Shown in pieces: positions 1 to 8,257 of a stretch of 64,000 nucleotides of DNA. Source of the stretch: Nocardiopsis endophytica (lineage in GTDB: Bacteria > Actinomycetota > Actinomycetes > Streptosporangiales > Streptosporangiaceae); assembly GCF_027706725.1 (NCBI RefSeq), contig NZ_JAQFWQ010000029.1:1-64000 (forward strand). Reading direction: 5' to 3'. Within the stretch, counting starts at the first letter, position 1. Every line of letters begins with the position of its first letter. The translations under genes and the position numbers were made by a program. Below the pieces are notes generated by a model. It was not told the origin of the DNA, did not search any database, and saw nothing but the letters and a program-made list of their open reading frames with translations.

Positions 1-300
1 GTCCCCACCTCCGCCTTTCCCGCCCCGGTGCCGATTTCAGGCACCGGGCCGGGCCCGGGGGGCGTCGGCCGGGCCGAGTTCGGGTTCGGGCCCGCTCAGC
101 GGCGCGGGCTCCATTCCGGGGGCGGCCGGTTCGGAGGCGGGCATCGCCTATCCCACGGCCCAGCTCGTCCAGTCAGAGGAAATGCGGGCGCGGGCGATGA
201 CCACCCGCCACACCGCATCCTTCGTGCCCCTGCTGGTGTCCGGTCCCAGGATCAGGTCTCGGACGGCGAGAAGGGGGCCGGTTCGTCCACCAGCCGCCGG

Positions 301-459
301 GCCGCCCCCTACGCATCCGCCCACGGGTGGGTGGACTGGTACAACAACACCCGCCTGCACGATGAGCTCGGCCACGTCCCGCCGGTCGAATACGAGGCGT
401 CCTACTACGCCCGGAACACCCAGGAACCACAGGTCACAGCACAGAAAGCGAGTTTCTAA
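301..459 (+). pseudogene. C-terminal remnant of an IS3-family transposase
   Basis: The reading frame ending at 459 carries the characteristic end of an IS3-type integrase-core transposase: a WVDWYNNTRLH segment followed by HVPPVEYEASYYA and a short basic tail. The rest of the roughly 300-residue enzyme, including the first two acidic residues of the DDE triad, is not recognisable in the 300 bases upstream, which read as unrelated GC-rich sequence. The piece is therefore a dead 3-prime fragment. The sequence just after the stop resembles the kind of terminal repeat seen at the right end of such elements, but I cannot see a matching left end in the window. Confidence 0.75.
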
Positions 460-480
460 ACAACCCCGGGGAGATTCACT

Positions 481-825
481 GTGCTGCGCCGCCTGGAGCG
501 CGCCATGGCCCCACACCGGAAGGTGATGGCCGAGATCATCGCGCAGGACCCAGGTGAGCAGCAGCGGCGTGCCCATTTAAAGAACAAGACCCGCACCGCG
601 GACGCTGCCGGGCTGTCGTCCTGGACCACGAGCGACCTAACGCTCGAGAAGGCGCTACAGGACCCGAACGACCTGGCCGAGAACCTCATCGACTAAGTCA
701 GGAGGTTCTCGTCGCACCTGGACACATTCAAGTCGTTCGAGTTCGAGAGCGTGATCCACACCCTCGAATCACGCAAGCGATCGGACTCGATCAAGTCCGG
801 ACCGGCCAACATAAGCATGCATTAA
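481..825 (+). pseudogene. Degenerate fragment resembling the N-terminus of a type I restriction methylase (HsdM-like)
   Basis: One frame reads from ATG 481 through a TAA at 694-696 and continues in the same frame to a second stop at 823-825. Across the first stop it reads DPNDLAENLID-stop-VRRFSSHLDTFKSFEFESVIHTLESR. In HsdM-type adenine methylases the N-terminal helical region has a similar layout: a DP-x-x-LA-x-NL segment, then an aromatic residue, an RSFS-like segment and F-x-F before the catalytic domain. A single base change of a Tyr codon to TAA would explain the interruption. Similarity fades after about 770 and no catalytic motif is present, so this is a truncated relic. It sits directly after a transposase remnant. 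The family assignment is by eye. Confidence 0.4.
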
Positions 826-1964
826 TAGGAATAAAGCAATCCTTCCGATACCCCTTCGCCATTTGAACATCCACTCCCTCCCCAAATAAAAATCCCGCCC
901 TCCCCAAGAAGGGATTCAGAAGCCCCATTGCATCTACTGGGAAACTCACTTGACCGCCAAGAATAAGATTTCATTCCCGGAATTGACAATCGACTGATTC
1001 CGCGATCCGAGATAGAATAAATAGATTCTCCGTCAATCCAACTCATTCCGACATTCAGGGGGTATTGCATCAAATCAATATCGCCTACATACTCACCGCT
1101 TACCCTTTTGGCTTGCACCCCCTCCTTATCAATCTCTACAAAAGAAGTCGCATCATCACCATCGACTATCCCGTACACTGTTCCTGAATTCGAGCTCACA
1201 AGACTTACACTTCCTCCCATTTTTGATACTGGGATGCGATCAAGTCTACTAATCGCACCGCTTTCGACATCCACGCGAAGTAAGCCGACCTCATCTCCCC
1301 TGTTCCCAAATGTAGCAGCCACAAGAGTACTAGTATTTAGTGCGGCCAGGCCAAGGACTTTTTCCCCCAAATCAAGACGAGTCCATGATTCGTCCTTAAG
1401 TGAAAATACGTCAATACTCTCGGCACCTATGGCCGGATCTGCATTCCCACCAAAAATATACACACGATTGGAATGATAAATCGACCTCGCTGACGCGCGG
1501 GCCACCGGCGCATCAGGAAGTGTTCTCCATTCGTCACTCTCAAAGTCAAACGCTGCCCCATTTTTAAAGAAACTCCTGCTGTCCTCCGGAGCGTCACCTC
1601 CCCAGATCAACATCTCACTTCCTGCTAGTACCGCAGTATGGCGCATTCTGGCTTCCAGGGGGGCCTCAGGGAGCAATTCCCAAGTATCTTCACTCAGATT
1701 GTACAATAGCCCATCGTTTGAGACAGAACCAGAGTCAAGGCCTCGCCCTCCCCAAATACCTACTCCTTCTGGGGCCACAACTGCTGAATGACCGCTCCTG
1801 GACTCCGTCGGGGCCGAATCTGTCGTTTTTCCAGTAAATGGAAAGTCATTAGCTCCTTGCCAAGAACACGAAGTACCGAACAAGAAAATAGATACAAGCC
1901 CGTAAGATATAATTGACCGCTTCTTGTAGAAGCCTATCCTGAGACTCCGATCTTCTTCAGACAT
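822..1964 (-). CDS. Kelch-repeat (beta-propeller) secreted or lipid-anchored protein, AT-rich
   Basis: This 380-residue protein has a basic N-terminus, a hydrophobic stretch (about residues 18-31) and a Cys shortly after (LFGTSCSW), which suggests export and possibly lipid attachment, although the residue three before the Cys is Gly rather than Leu, so the lipobox is weak. The rest contains repeated Kelch-type blades: GIWGGRG, MLIWGGDAP, VYIFGGNAD and IFIWGGSGC, each following a segment with W and conserved Gly pairs. Such propellers usually bind carbohydrate or protein ligands; no catalytic role can be assigned. An AGAAGGGA ribosome site lies about 8 nt before the ATG. The gene is much richer in A/T and in rare A/T-ending codons than all others here and its stop overlaps the hsdM-like relic, so it is probably a recent acquisition. 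Confidence 0.7.
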   Translation of the reverse strand: MSEEDRSLRIGFYKKRSIISYGLVSIFLFGTSCSWQGANDFPFTGKTTDSAPTESRSGHSAVVAPEGVGIWGGRGLDSGSVSNDGLLYNLSEDTWELLPEAPLEARMRHTAVLAGSEMLIWGGDAPEDSRSFFKNGAAFDFESDEWRTLPDAPVARASARSIYHSNRVYIFGGNADPAIGAESIDVFSLKDESWTRLDLGEKVLGLAALNTSTLVAATFGNRGDEVGLLRVDVESGAISRLDRIPVSKMGGSVSLVSSNSGTVYGIVDGDDATSFVEIDKEGVQAKRVSGEYVGDIDLMQYPLNVGMSWIDGESIYSISDRGISRLSIPGMKSYSWRSSEFPSRCNGASESLLGEGGIFIWGGSGCSNGEGVSEGLLYSY

Positions 1965-2260
1965 TCGGCAGTCCCTTCTTGAGATGCATGCGAGTTGCTT
2001 TCAGCCTGCACCCAGGCAATCCTCTCCTGATCATCAACGCAACTCCTTACCAACGAGTCACTGGCAAGTGGATCGCGTGGAGCATAGCCACTGGTTGACG
2101 TGCGGCCAATTGCGTCGCGCACAAGTTTTCGCAGTTCACCCCCGACAGTCGGGAAGCCCGTGCTCCTGCCTTCCGCGCCCCAGCCCTATCGGCTAAGAAT
2201 GCATGACCTGGGCGTTCCTTACTACGCAACCCCCTCTCTATAGTGACCGAATCCGGCCGT
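1965..2260. other. Intergenic, AT-richer stretch upstream of the Kelch gene
   Basis: Composition stays lower in GC than the rest of the window. A 62-residue minus-strand frame (1934-2122) overlaps the start of the Kelch gene in another frame; it has no recognisable family and I do not call it. No convincing promoter pair or RNA gene is visible. Confidence 0.4.
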
Positions 2261-2830
2261 TCACTTCTCATCCGATGGGAAGGTATAGCGCAGCAGTGCC
2301 ACGCCGTTGCCGAAGATGTGGTGCTCGGCCAGGGTGAGGGACCTGAGGCCGCCCTCGTCGAGGAAGAGGCGGCGGCCGCCGCCCACGAGGACCGGGTGTA
2401 CGTACAGCCGGAGCTCGTCCACCAGGCCCTGTCGGAGGAAGGCTCCGGTCAGGTCGGTTCCGCCCAGGTAGAGGTCCCCGTGGAGCTCCTTCAGCCCGCG
2501 GATGTGCTCCGGGTCCACCTCGCGGACGACCGTGGTGTTCCACCCGGCCTCCGCAAGCGTCCGGGAGAAGACGTACTTCGGCTTCTCCCGCCACATGCGG
2601 GCGAAGTCCGCGACCGGGGCGGGGGCCTCGGGGTCGGCGTCGGCCTCCGGCCACACCTCGACCTCCAGCTCGTAGCCGACCCGGCCGGACATGAACGCCC
2701 CGGCGCCGCGCAGGACGTCGTTGAAGTGCGTGTGGAGTTCGTCGTCGACCATGTGCCAGGCCAGGCTGCGCTCCGGCCCCTCCATGAACCCGTCGACCGA
2801 GACCGATGACATCACGATGACCTTTGCCAT
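2261..2830 (-). CDS. Dihydrofolate reductase family protein (RibD C-terminal type)
   Basis: The 189-residue product starts with the family signature KVIVMSSVSVDGFMEGP, continues with a middle GRVGYE segment, then KYVFSRTL and the nucleotide-binding DLYLGGTDLTGAFLRQGLVDELRLYVHPVLVGGG block, and ends in a beta strand after HIFGNGVALLRY. This is the full layout of the stand-alone RibD C-terminal/DHFR-like family, NAD(P)H-dependent reductases of mostly unknown substrate that are abundant in actinomycetes. It is not a housekeeping FolA, which has different N-terminal motifs. No good ribosome site precedes the ATG, so a leaderless message is possible. It is a single gene without operon partners. 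Confidence 0.85.
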   Translation of the reverse strand: MAKVIVMSSVSVDGFMEGPERSLAWHMVDDELHTHFNDVLRGAGAFMSGRVGYELEVEVWPEADADPEAPAPVADFARMWREKPKYVFSRTLAEAGWNTTVVREVDPEHIRGLKELHGDLYLGGTDLTGAFLRQGLVDELRLYVHPVLVGGGRRLFLDEGGLRSLTLAEHHIFGNGVALLRYTFPSDEK

Positions 2831-2937
2831 GCACCGACGCTAGTGCGCACCGGTGACATTCGCGGGGACCCACACCGCGGCGGGGCGTCGGCGCCGAGGT
2901 CCGGAGCGCCGCGCCCGGGGCGCGGGGATCCCCGTGC

Positions 2938-3672
2938 TCAGGGCAGGAAGTCCAGGAACGCCTCGCGGCCCGCGATGCGCCCCAGCGTCGGCAGCCCTGT
3001 CGTGCGGGTCCACAGCAGGCGGTCCACGACCCGGTAGGCGACCCCGGTCATCTCCGCGGGCGCCGCGGGCGGCACCCGCAGCACCACCGCGTCGCCGCGC
3101 GCCGGGCGCTCGGCGGCCAGGTAGGTGACCGCCTCCCCGGCCCGGCCGCCGCCGGTGCGCACCTCGATGCGCAGCAGCGCGAAGCGCTCCCCCGCCCGCG
3201 CCGACCAGGCCTGCGACGACGCGCTCAGCTCCTCCAGCAGCATCGCGTGGCGGAGCGGGACGGACGCCTCGGGCCCGGGGGCGCGGGCGGCCTGCCCGCC
3301 GTCGCCGGCGGGCGGCACTACCGGGCCGCCCGGGCGCAGCGCCTCCACCAGCGCCGCCGCCCCCGTGCCGGCGTCGACGCGCACCCGTCGCTCCCGCCCG
3401 CCGGGCCAGGAGGCGATGATCGCGGGCCGCTCCCCGGTCAGGTCCACCGTGTGGACCAGGAGCCCGTGCGCGGCCCCGGCCCGCTGCACGCTCGCCAGCC
3501 GGTACAGCAGCGGGGCCCACCACTCGCCGCCCGCCCAGGAGCCGCGGCGGGTGGCGGTGCCCGCCGGGACGGCCGGAGGCGCCGGGTCGCCCCCCTCACC
3601 CCCGGTGCCGCCCGCGCTCGCGGCCCCGCCCGCGTCCCGGACGGCATCGACCCCGTCGCTCTCCGTGCCCAT
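2938..3672 (-). CDS. Uncharacterised actinomycete protein
   Basis: The frame is open up to 3828, but the best start is the ATG ending at 3672, because a GGGGAGG ribosome site lies about 5 nt before it while the upstream ATGs lack one. The resulting 244-residue protein has a Gly/Ala-rich, low-complexity N-terminal 50 residues followed by a folded part with alternating strands (WWAPLLYRLASVQRAG, LLVHTVDLTGERPAIIASWPGGRERRV, GVAYRVVDRLLWTRTTGLP). There is no signal peptide or transmembrane segment. I do not recognise the family. It is a single gene lying between two other minus-strand genes, each more than 100 bases away. Confidence 0.6.
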   Translation of the reverse strand: MGTESDGVDAVRDAGGAASAGGTGGEGGDPAPPAVPAGTATRRGSWAGGEWWAPLLYRLASVQRAGAAHGLLVHTVDLTGERPAIIASWPGGRERRVRVDAGTGAAALVEALRPGGPVVPPAGDGGQAARAPGPEASVPLRHAMLLEELSASSQAWSARAGERFALLRIEVRTGGGRAGEAVTYLAAERPARGDAVVLRVPPAAPAEMTGVAYRVVDRLLWTRTTGLPTLGRIAGREAFLDFLP

Positions 3673-4020
3673 GGCCGCCTCCCCTGCCGCCCGGACGGGG
3701 GCGGCCTCCCGTCTCAGCCCTTTGAGGAGTCCTCCCCAGGCCCCGTTCCGGGCGGCCCGGTGCCGCCCGGCGGGGCGGTCATTGGCCCCCGGTCTCTTCG
3801 GTTCCGCATTCATCGGCCCTGTCGTCATCGATTCCGGCTTTCATGGTCGAACCGCACGGACAATGCCCCGCGACCGTAAACAGGCGGCCGCGGGGCGGAC
3901 AGGGCCGAGAGTCCATCGACCGTCACGGTCGGTAGCCCCGGCGCCGCCACCTGCCGGGGCGGGCGACAGGGCGCGTGGCCGACTCCGGTCAGGGATGCGC
4001 GTGTCGGTTCACGTGCAGGT

Positions 4021-4368
4021 TCATACGGCGGAGCCGAGCCAGAGGGAGGCCGCCACGGGGGCCAGGTAGAGCAGCGGCGCGGGGATGTGGGAGTAACGCC
4101 GCGCACGCAGGACGGTGATCTCCGCGCCGATGAAGTACAGGACCAGGCCGATTCCGGCGGCCGCCCCGATGGCGGGGACGAAGAGGCCGACGAGCAGCCC
4201 GAGGGCCCCGGCCGCCTTGGCGGCGCTCAGCCACGGCCACCAGGAGCGGGGGACTCCGTAGATCTCCATGGAGTGGGCGATCCAGTCGACCCCGCGATAG
4301 AGGACGACGGCGGAGAACCCCACCATGGCGGCGGCGAGCAGGGTCACGGCGATGTAGGCGATGGTCAT
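4021..4368 (-). CDS. DoxX-like small membrane protein
   Basis: The 115-residue product has four predicted membrane helices: residues about 3-24, 44-67, 70-85 and 95-112. Between the first and second lie the family-typical HSMEIYGVPRSWWPWLSAAKAAGALGLL segment. This is the usual size and pattern of the DoxX-like family, integral membrane proteins of poorly known function, some linked to oxidative stress or quinone chemistry. A GAGGAGC ribosome site stands about 8 nt before the start codon. It is divergent from the nitrate operon with 470 bases between, and there is no sign that the two are functionally linked. Confidence 0.8.
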   Translation of the reverse strand: MTIAYIAVTLLAAAMVGFSAVVLYRGVDWIAHSMEIYGVPRSWWPWLSAAKAAGALGLLVGLFVPAIGAAAGIGLVLYFIGAEITVLRARRYSHIPAPLLYLAPVAASLWLGSAV

Positions 4369-4838
4369 CTCGGATGCTCCTCGGGTCGGGGGACGTTCTC
4401 ACCGCTCTGACGGAGCGCACCGCACATGTGTGACCGGCGGGGCGGAAGGCCGCGTCCGTTGGTGTGGTGTGATTCCATCCGCACAGGTGGACCGGTCACA
4501 TCGGCCCTCGGTCGAAGCGATCCGGCCTTCGCCGGTCCCGACCGGCGGCCCGCCCGTCGGCGGCGGCGGCCGAAGGTTCCACCACTCCAGCGGACACCAT
4601 CGGGCGGAACCGCGTCCCGACGCTCCTTCGCTCCATAGCCCCCTCGCCGAGGCCCCGCGGAGCCGATCCCCCGTTCTGGGGACGACACCGTCCCGCGCGG
4701 CCCCACCGCCCCGTCGGGATCCCTGGATTCCGTGAGGCCCCGGGGCGCCCGCCCGCCGCAGACTTTGCGGTACCGGCCTCCGGACGCCCCGAATCCGGAC
4801 ACCTCGAACGCCGCCAAGCCGCCCATGGGAACGGAACC
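4369..4838. promoter_or_regulatory. 470-base divergent upstream region before the nitrate operon
   Basis: No gene is supported here. It contains a 9-base inverted pair, TGTGACCGG at 4429-4437 and CCGGTCACA at 4492-4500, which could be a regulator site, and otherwise GC-rich sequence without a clear -35/-10 pair. I looked for the GlnR consensus expected for nitrogen genes and did not find a convincing match. Confidence 0.35.
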
Positions 4839-6176
4839 ATGCGCACTCGCCCCGGCCCGATGTCCCCCCACTCCCCCGACCGCCGGCGCATCGGCCACTG
4901 GAACCCCGAGGACGAGGGGTTCTGGCGTTCCACCGGACGCGCCGTCGCCCTGCGCAACCTGCGCGCCTCGGTGTTCGCCGAACACCTCGCCTTCTCCGTG
5001 TGGGGCATGTGGTCCGTGCTGCTGCTGTTCATGACGCCCGAGCGCGGGTTCGGCCTCGCGCCCTCGCAGGGCTTCCTGCTGGTCAGCATCGTCACCGTGA
5101 CCGGCGCCGCGCTGCGCGTCCCCTACACCCTCGCCGCCGCCCGCTTCGGCGGACGGACGTGGACCCTCGCCGCCGTCGCCGTCCTCCTGGTGCCCGCGTC
5201 CCTGGCGGCCGTCCTCGTCGACCGCCCCGGAACGCCCTTCTGGCTGCTGTGCCTCCTCGCCGCCACGGCGGGCCTGGGCGGCGCCAACTTCTCCTCCTCG
5301 ACGGCCAACATCGACCGGTTCTTCCCCGGGCGCGAGAAGGGATGGGCCCTCGGCGCCAACGCCGGCGGCGGGAACCTCGGCGTGCCCGCCGTCCAGCTGC
5401 TCGGCCTGGCCACCGCCGCCGTCCTCGGCCAGGAGCACGGCCGGGTGCTGCCCCTGATCTACGTTCCCCTGCTGCTGGCGGCCCTGTGGACGGTCCGGCG
5501 GTCGATGGACGACCTGCCGGCGCCCCGCGCGGCGGCGGCCCCGCGGTCGGCCGTGCTCGCGGACCGGGACTTCTGGCGCCTGTCCCTGCTCTACACCGGC
5601 ACCTTCGGCTCGTTCATCGGCTTCTCCTTCGCCTTCGGCCTGCTGCTGCAGAGCACGTTCGGCCGCACCCCGGCGGAGGCCGCCGCCGTGGCGTTCGTCG
5701 GCCCCCTGCTCGGGTCGCTGGCGCGCCCCCTGGGCGGGCTGCTCGCCGACCGCTGCGGAGGCGGCGCCGCGACCGCGTGGCTGTTCGCCGCCATGGCGGC
5801 CGGGACCGGCCTCATCCTGGCGGCGTCCGCCGCCGGAGCACCCGCCGCCTTCATCGCGGGCTTCGTTGCGCTGTTCCTGCTCAGCGGCCTGGGAAACGGA
5901 GCGGTGTTCACGCTGATCCCCTCGGTCTTCGCCGCGCGCCCGGCGGCGGGGCCGGACGGCGGGGGCCTGTCCGGAACGGCGCTCGGGCTGACCGGGGCGA
6001 TCGGCGCCCTGGGCGGCGCGCTCGTCAACCTCGTGCTCTACCGGTCCTTCGCGGCCACGGGCGGGGCCGAGCACGCCTACGCCGCCTTCATCGCCCTCTA
6101 CGCCGTGTGCATCGCGGTGACCGTCCGCCACTACCTGCGCCCGCGCGCCCCGCACCGAGAGGCGGCCGACCGGTGA
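4839..6176 (+). CDS. narK: Nitrate/nitrite transporter of the NarK (NNP) family
   Basis: The 445-residue protein has 12 hydrophobic helices and the two family-specific nitrate signatures: GLGGANFSSSTANIDRFFP with GWALGANAGGGNLG in helix 5, and FLLSGLGNGAVFTLIPSVF in helix 11. The substrate-binding arginines of the family correspond to the Arg in ALRVPYTL (helix 2) and in SLARPLGGLLADR (helix 8). It imports nitrate, or exchanges it for nitrite, across the cytoplasmic membrane. The stop codon overlaps the GTG of the nitrate reductase gene (GTGA at 6173-6176), so uptake and reduction are co-translated. The ribosome site before 4839 is weak; an ATG seven codons further in is an alternative. The context makes this an assimilatory transporter, as there is no narGHJI here. 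Confidence 0.92.
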   Translation: MRTRPGPMSPHSPDRRRIGHWNPEDEGFWRSTGRAVALRNLRASVFAEHLAFSVWGMWSVLLLFMTPERGFGLAPSQGFLLVSIVTVTGAALRVPYTLAAARFGGRTWTLAAVAVLLVPASLAAVLVDRPGTPFWLLCLLAATAGLGGANFSSSTANIDRFFPGREKGWALGANAGGGNLGVPAVQLLGLATAAVLGQEHGRVLPLIYVPLLLAALWTVRRSMDDLPAPRAAAAPRSAVLADRDFWRLSLLYTGTFGSFIGFSFAFGLLLQSTFGRTPAEAAAVAFVGPLLGSLARPLGGLLADRCGGGAATAWLFAAMAAGTGLILAASAAGAPAAFIAGFVALFLLSGLGNGAVFTLIPSVFAARPAAGPDGGGLSGTALGLTGAIGALGGALVNLVLYRSFAATGGAEHAYAAFIALYAVCIAVTVRHYLRPRAPHREAADR

Positions 6177-8257
6177 CCACCACCCACTGCCCCTACTGCG
6201 CCCTGCAGTGCGCCATGCACGTCGAGCCCTCCCCCGGCGGGGGATGGCGCACGCGCCCCGCCGACTTCCCCGTGAACCGGGGCGGCCTGTGCCGGAAGGG
6301 CTGGACGGCGGCCGGGCTCCTCACCTCGCCCGACCGCATCACCGCGCCCCTGATGCGCGCCTCCCGGGACGCCCCGCTGCTCCCGACCGACTGGGACACC
6401 GCGCTGGACCGCGTCGCCGGCCGCCTGGCCGCCCTCCGCGGCGAGTACGGCCCCGACGCGGTCGCCGTCTTCGGCTCCGGCGGGCTGACCAACGAGAAGG
6501 CCTACCTGCTGGGCAAGTTCGCCCGCCTGGCGCTGCGCACCTCCCGGATCGACTACAACGGGCGGTTCTGCATGTCGTCGGCGGCCGCGGCGTCCTCGCG
6601 CGCGTTCGGCGCCGACCGCGGCCTGCCCTTCCCCGTCACCGACCTGGCGGGCGCCCGCACCGTGCTGCTCGCGGGCGCCAACCCCGCCGAGACCATGCCC
6701 CCGCTCATGGGCCACCTGGCCGCGCCGGCGCTCGTGGTCGTCGACCCCCGCCGCACCGCCACCGCCGAGGCCGCCCTCCGCGGCGGGGGCCTCCACCTGG
6801 CGCCGCGGCCGGGCACCGACGCCGCCCTGGCCCGGGGCATGCTGCACGCCGCCCGGGAGCTGGGCCTGCTGGACACCGCCTACATCGAGCGGCGCACCCG
6901 CGGATTCGGGGCGGCCTGGGCGCAGGCGGCCGCCTGGTGGCCCGAACGCGCCGAGCGCGCCACCGGCGTGCCCGCCGCGCACATCCGGCGGGCCGTCCGG
7001 ACCCTGGGCCGAGCCCCGGGCGCCTACGTCCTCACCGGCCGCGGTACCGAGCAGCACTCCACCGGTACCGGGACCGCAGCGGCCTGGATCGACCTGGCGC
7101 TGGCCCTGGGGCTGCCCGGCAGGCGCGGGTCCGGGTTCGGCTGCCTGACCGGGCAGGGGAACGGGCAGGGCGGCCGCGAGCACGGGCAGAAGGCCGACCA
7201 GCTCCCCGGGTACCGCCGCATCGACGACGAGCGGGACCGCGCGCACGTGGCCTCGGTGTGGGGCGTGGCCGCCGCCGACCTCCCCGGGCCGGGCCCCAGC
7301 GCCTTCGAGCTGCTGGACGCCCTCGGGACGGAGGGCGGGCCGCGCGCCCTGCTGGTCTTCGGCTCCAATCCGGCGGTCTCGGCCCCGGACGCGGGGCGGA
7401 TCCGCTCCCGCCTGGCCGCCGCCGATCTTGTGGTGGTGGCGGACTTCGTGCCGTCGGAGACGGCCATGGCCGCCGACGTGGTCCTGCCCGTCGCCCAGTG
7501 GGCCGAGGAGGAGGGCACGGTGACCAACCTGGAGGGGCGCGTCCTCCGGCGCCGGGCCGCCCTGCCCCCACCGCCCGAGGTGCGCACCGACCTGGAGGTC
7601 ATCGGCGCCCTGGCGGCCCGCCTCGGCCAGCCCGCCGAGCGCTTCCCGACCGACCCGGACCTCGTCCTGGAGGAGCTGCGCGCCGCCTCCGAGGGCGGGA
7701 CGGCCGACTACTCCGGGGTCGGGGCCGACCGCCTGGAGGCCGGCGAGGCGCTGTACTGGCCGGTGCCGCGCGGCGGCGCACCCACGCCCCGCCCGTTCCT
7801 CGACCGCTTCGCCCACCCCGACGGCCGCGCGCGCTTCGCCGCTGCCCCGGCGGGCACGCCCGCCGAGGCGCCCGACGACCGCTACCCGCTCACCGCGACC
7901 ACCGGGCGGATCATGGGCCACTACCAGTCGGGCGCCCAGACCCGCAGGATCGGGGAGCTGGCCGAGGCCGAACCAGAGGCGTTCGCCGAGGTGCACCCGG
8001 ACACCGCCCGCGCCTACGGCCTGTCCGCCGGGGACCGGGTGCGGGTCGTCTCGCGCCGGGGGTCGGCGGCGGTCCGCCTCCGGCCGACGGGGGCCTGCCC
8101 GCGCGGCACCGTCTTCCTGCCGTTCCACTTTCCCGACGGCCAGTCCGCCAACAACCTCACCAACCCGGCGCTCGACCCCGTCAGCCGGATGCCCGAGTTC
8201 AAGGTCGCCGCGGTCCGGCTGGAGCCCGCGGACGGCCCCACCGGAGGTGACCCGTGA
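6173..8257 (+). CDS. nasC: Assimilatory nitrate reductase, molybdopterin catalytic subunit
   Basis: The GTG at 6173 overlaps the stop of narK and gives a 694-residue protein. At the N-terminus a [4Fe-4S] site is formed by C6, C9, C13 and C40 (CPYCALQC, then GGLCRKGW). The Mo-bis-MGD domain follows, with the Cys of RFCMSSAAAASSRAFGAD as likely metal ligand, LTGRGTEQHSTG, QGNGQGGREHGQKADQLPGYR and ASETAMAADVVLPVAQWAEEEGT-like motifs. The C-terminal molydopterin-dinucleotide binding domain contains TTGRIMGHYQSGAQTRR and FLPFHFPDGQSANNLTNPALDP. The enzyme reduces nitrate to nitrite in the cytoplasm. Electrons should come from the following flavoprotein. There is no Tat signal, which separates it from periplasmic NapA. 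No nitrite reductase is in the window. Confidence 0.92.
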   Translation: MTTTHCPYCALQCAMHVEPSPGGGWRTRPADFPVNRGGLCRKGWTAAGLLTSPDRITAPLMRASRDAPLLPTDWDTALDRVAGRLAALRGEYGPDAVAVFGSGGLTNEKAYLLGKFARLALRTSRIDYNGRFCMSSAAAASSRAFGADRGLPFPVTDLAGARTVLLAGANPAETMPPLMGHLAAPALVVVDPRRTATAEAALRGGGLHLAPRPGTDAALARGMLHAARELGLLDTAYIERRTRGFGAAWAQAAAWWPERAERATGVPAAHIRRAVRTLGRAPGAYVLTGRGTEQHSTGTGTAAAWIDLALALGLPGRRGSGFGCLTGQGNGQGGREHGQKADQLPGYRRIDDERDRAHVASVWGVAAADLPGPGPSAFELLDALGTEGGPRALLVFGSNPAVSAPDAGRIRSRLAAADLVVVADFVPSETAMAADVVLPVAQWAEEEGTVTNLEGRVLRRRAALPPPPEVRTDLEVIGALAARLGQPAERFPTDPDLVLEELRAASEGGTADYSGVGADRLEAGEALYWPVPRGGAPTPRPFLDRFAHPDGRARFAAAPAGTPAEAPDDRYPLTATTGRIMGHYQSGAQTRRIGELAEAEPEAFAEVHPDTARAYGLSAGDRVRVVSRRGSAAVRLRPTGACPRGTVFLPFHFPDGQSANNLTNPALDPVSRMPEFKVAAVRLEPADGPTGGDP

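Noticed and set aside
1934-2122. 62-residue minus-strand frame overlapping the Kelch start
   Set aside because: No recognisable domain, no separate ribosome site and overlap with a better-supported gene. It could be a relic but cannot be supported.
4369-4838. GlnR-binding site before narK
   Set aside because: Expected for nitrogen genes but no adequate match to the GTNAC-n6-GNNAC pattern was found.
4365-6155. 596-residue minus-strand frame opposite narK
   Set aside because: It is a low-complexity Gly/Arg/Glu shadow of the transporter gene; narK has clear family motifs and operon overlaps.
6131-8128. 665-residue minus-strand frame opposite the nitrate reductase
   Set aside because: Shadow frame caused by high GC at third positions. 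The plus-strand protein has cofactor motifs in order.
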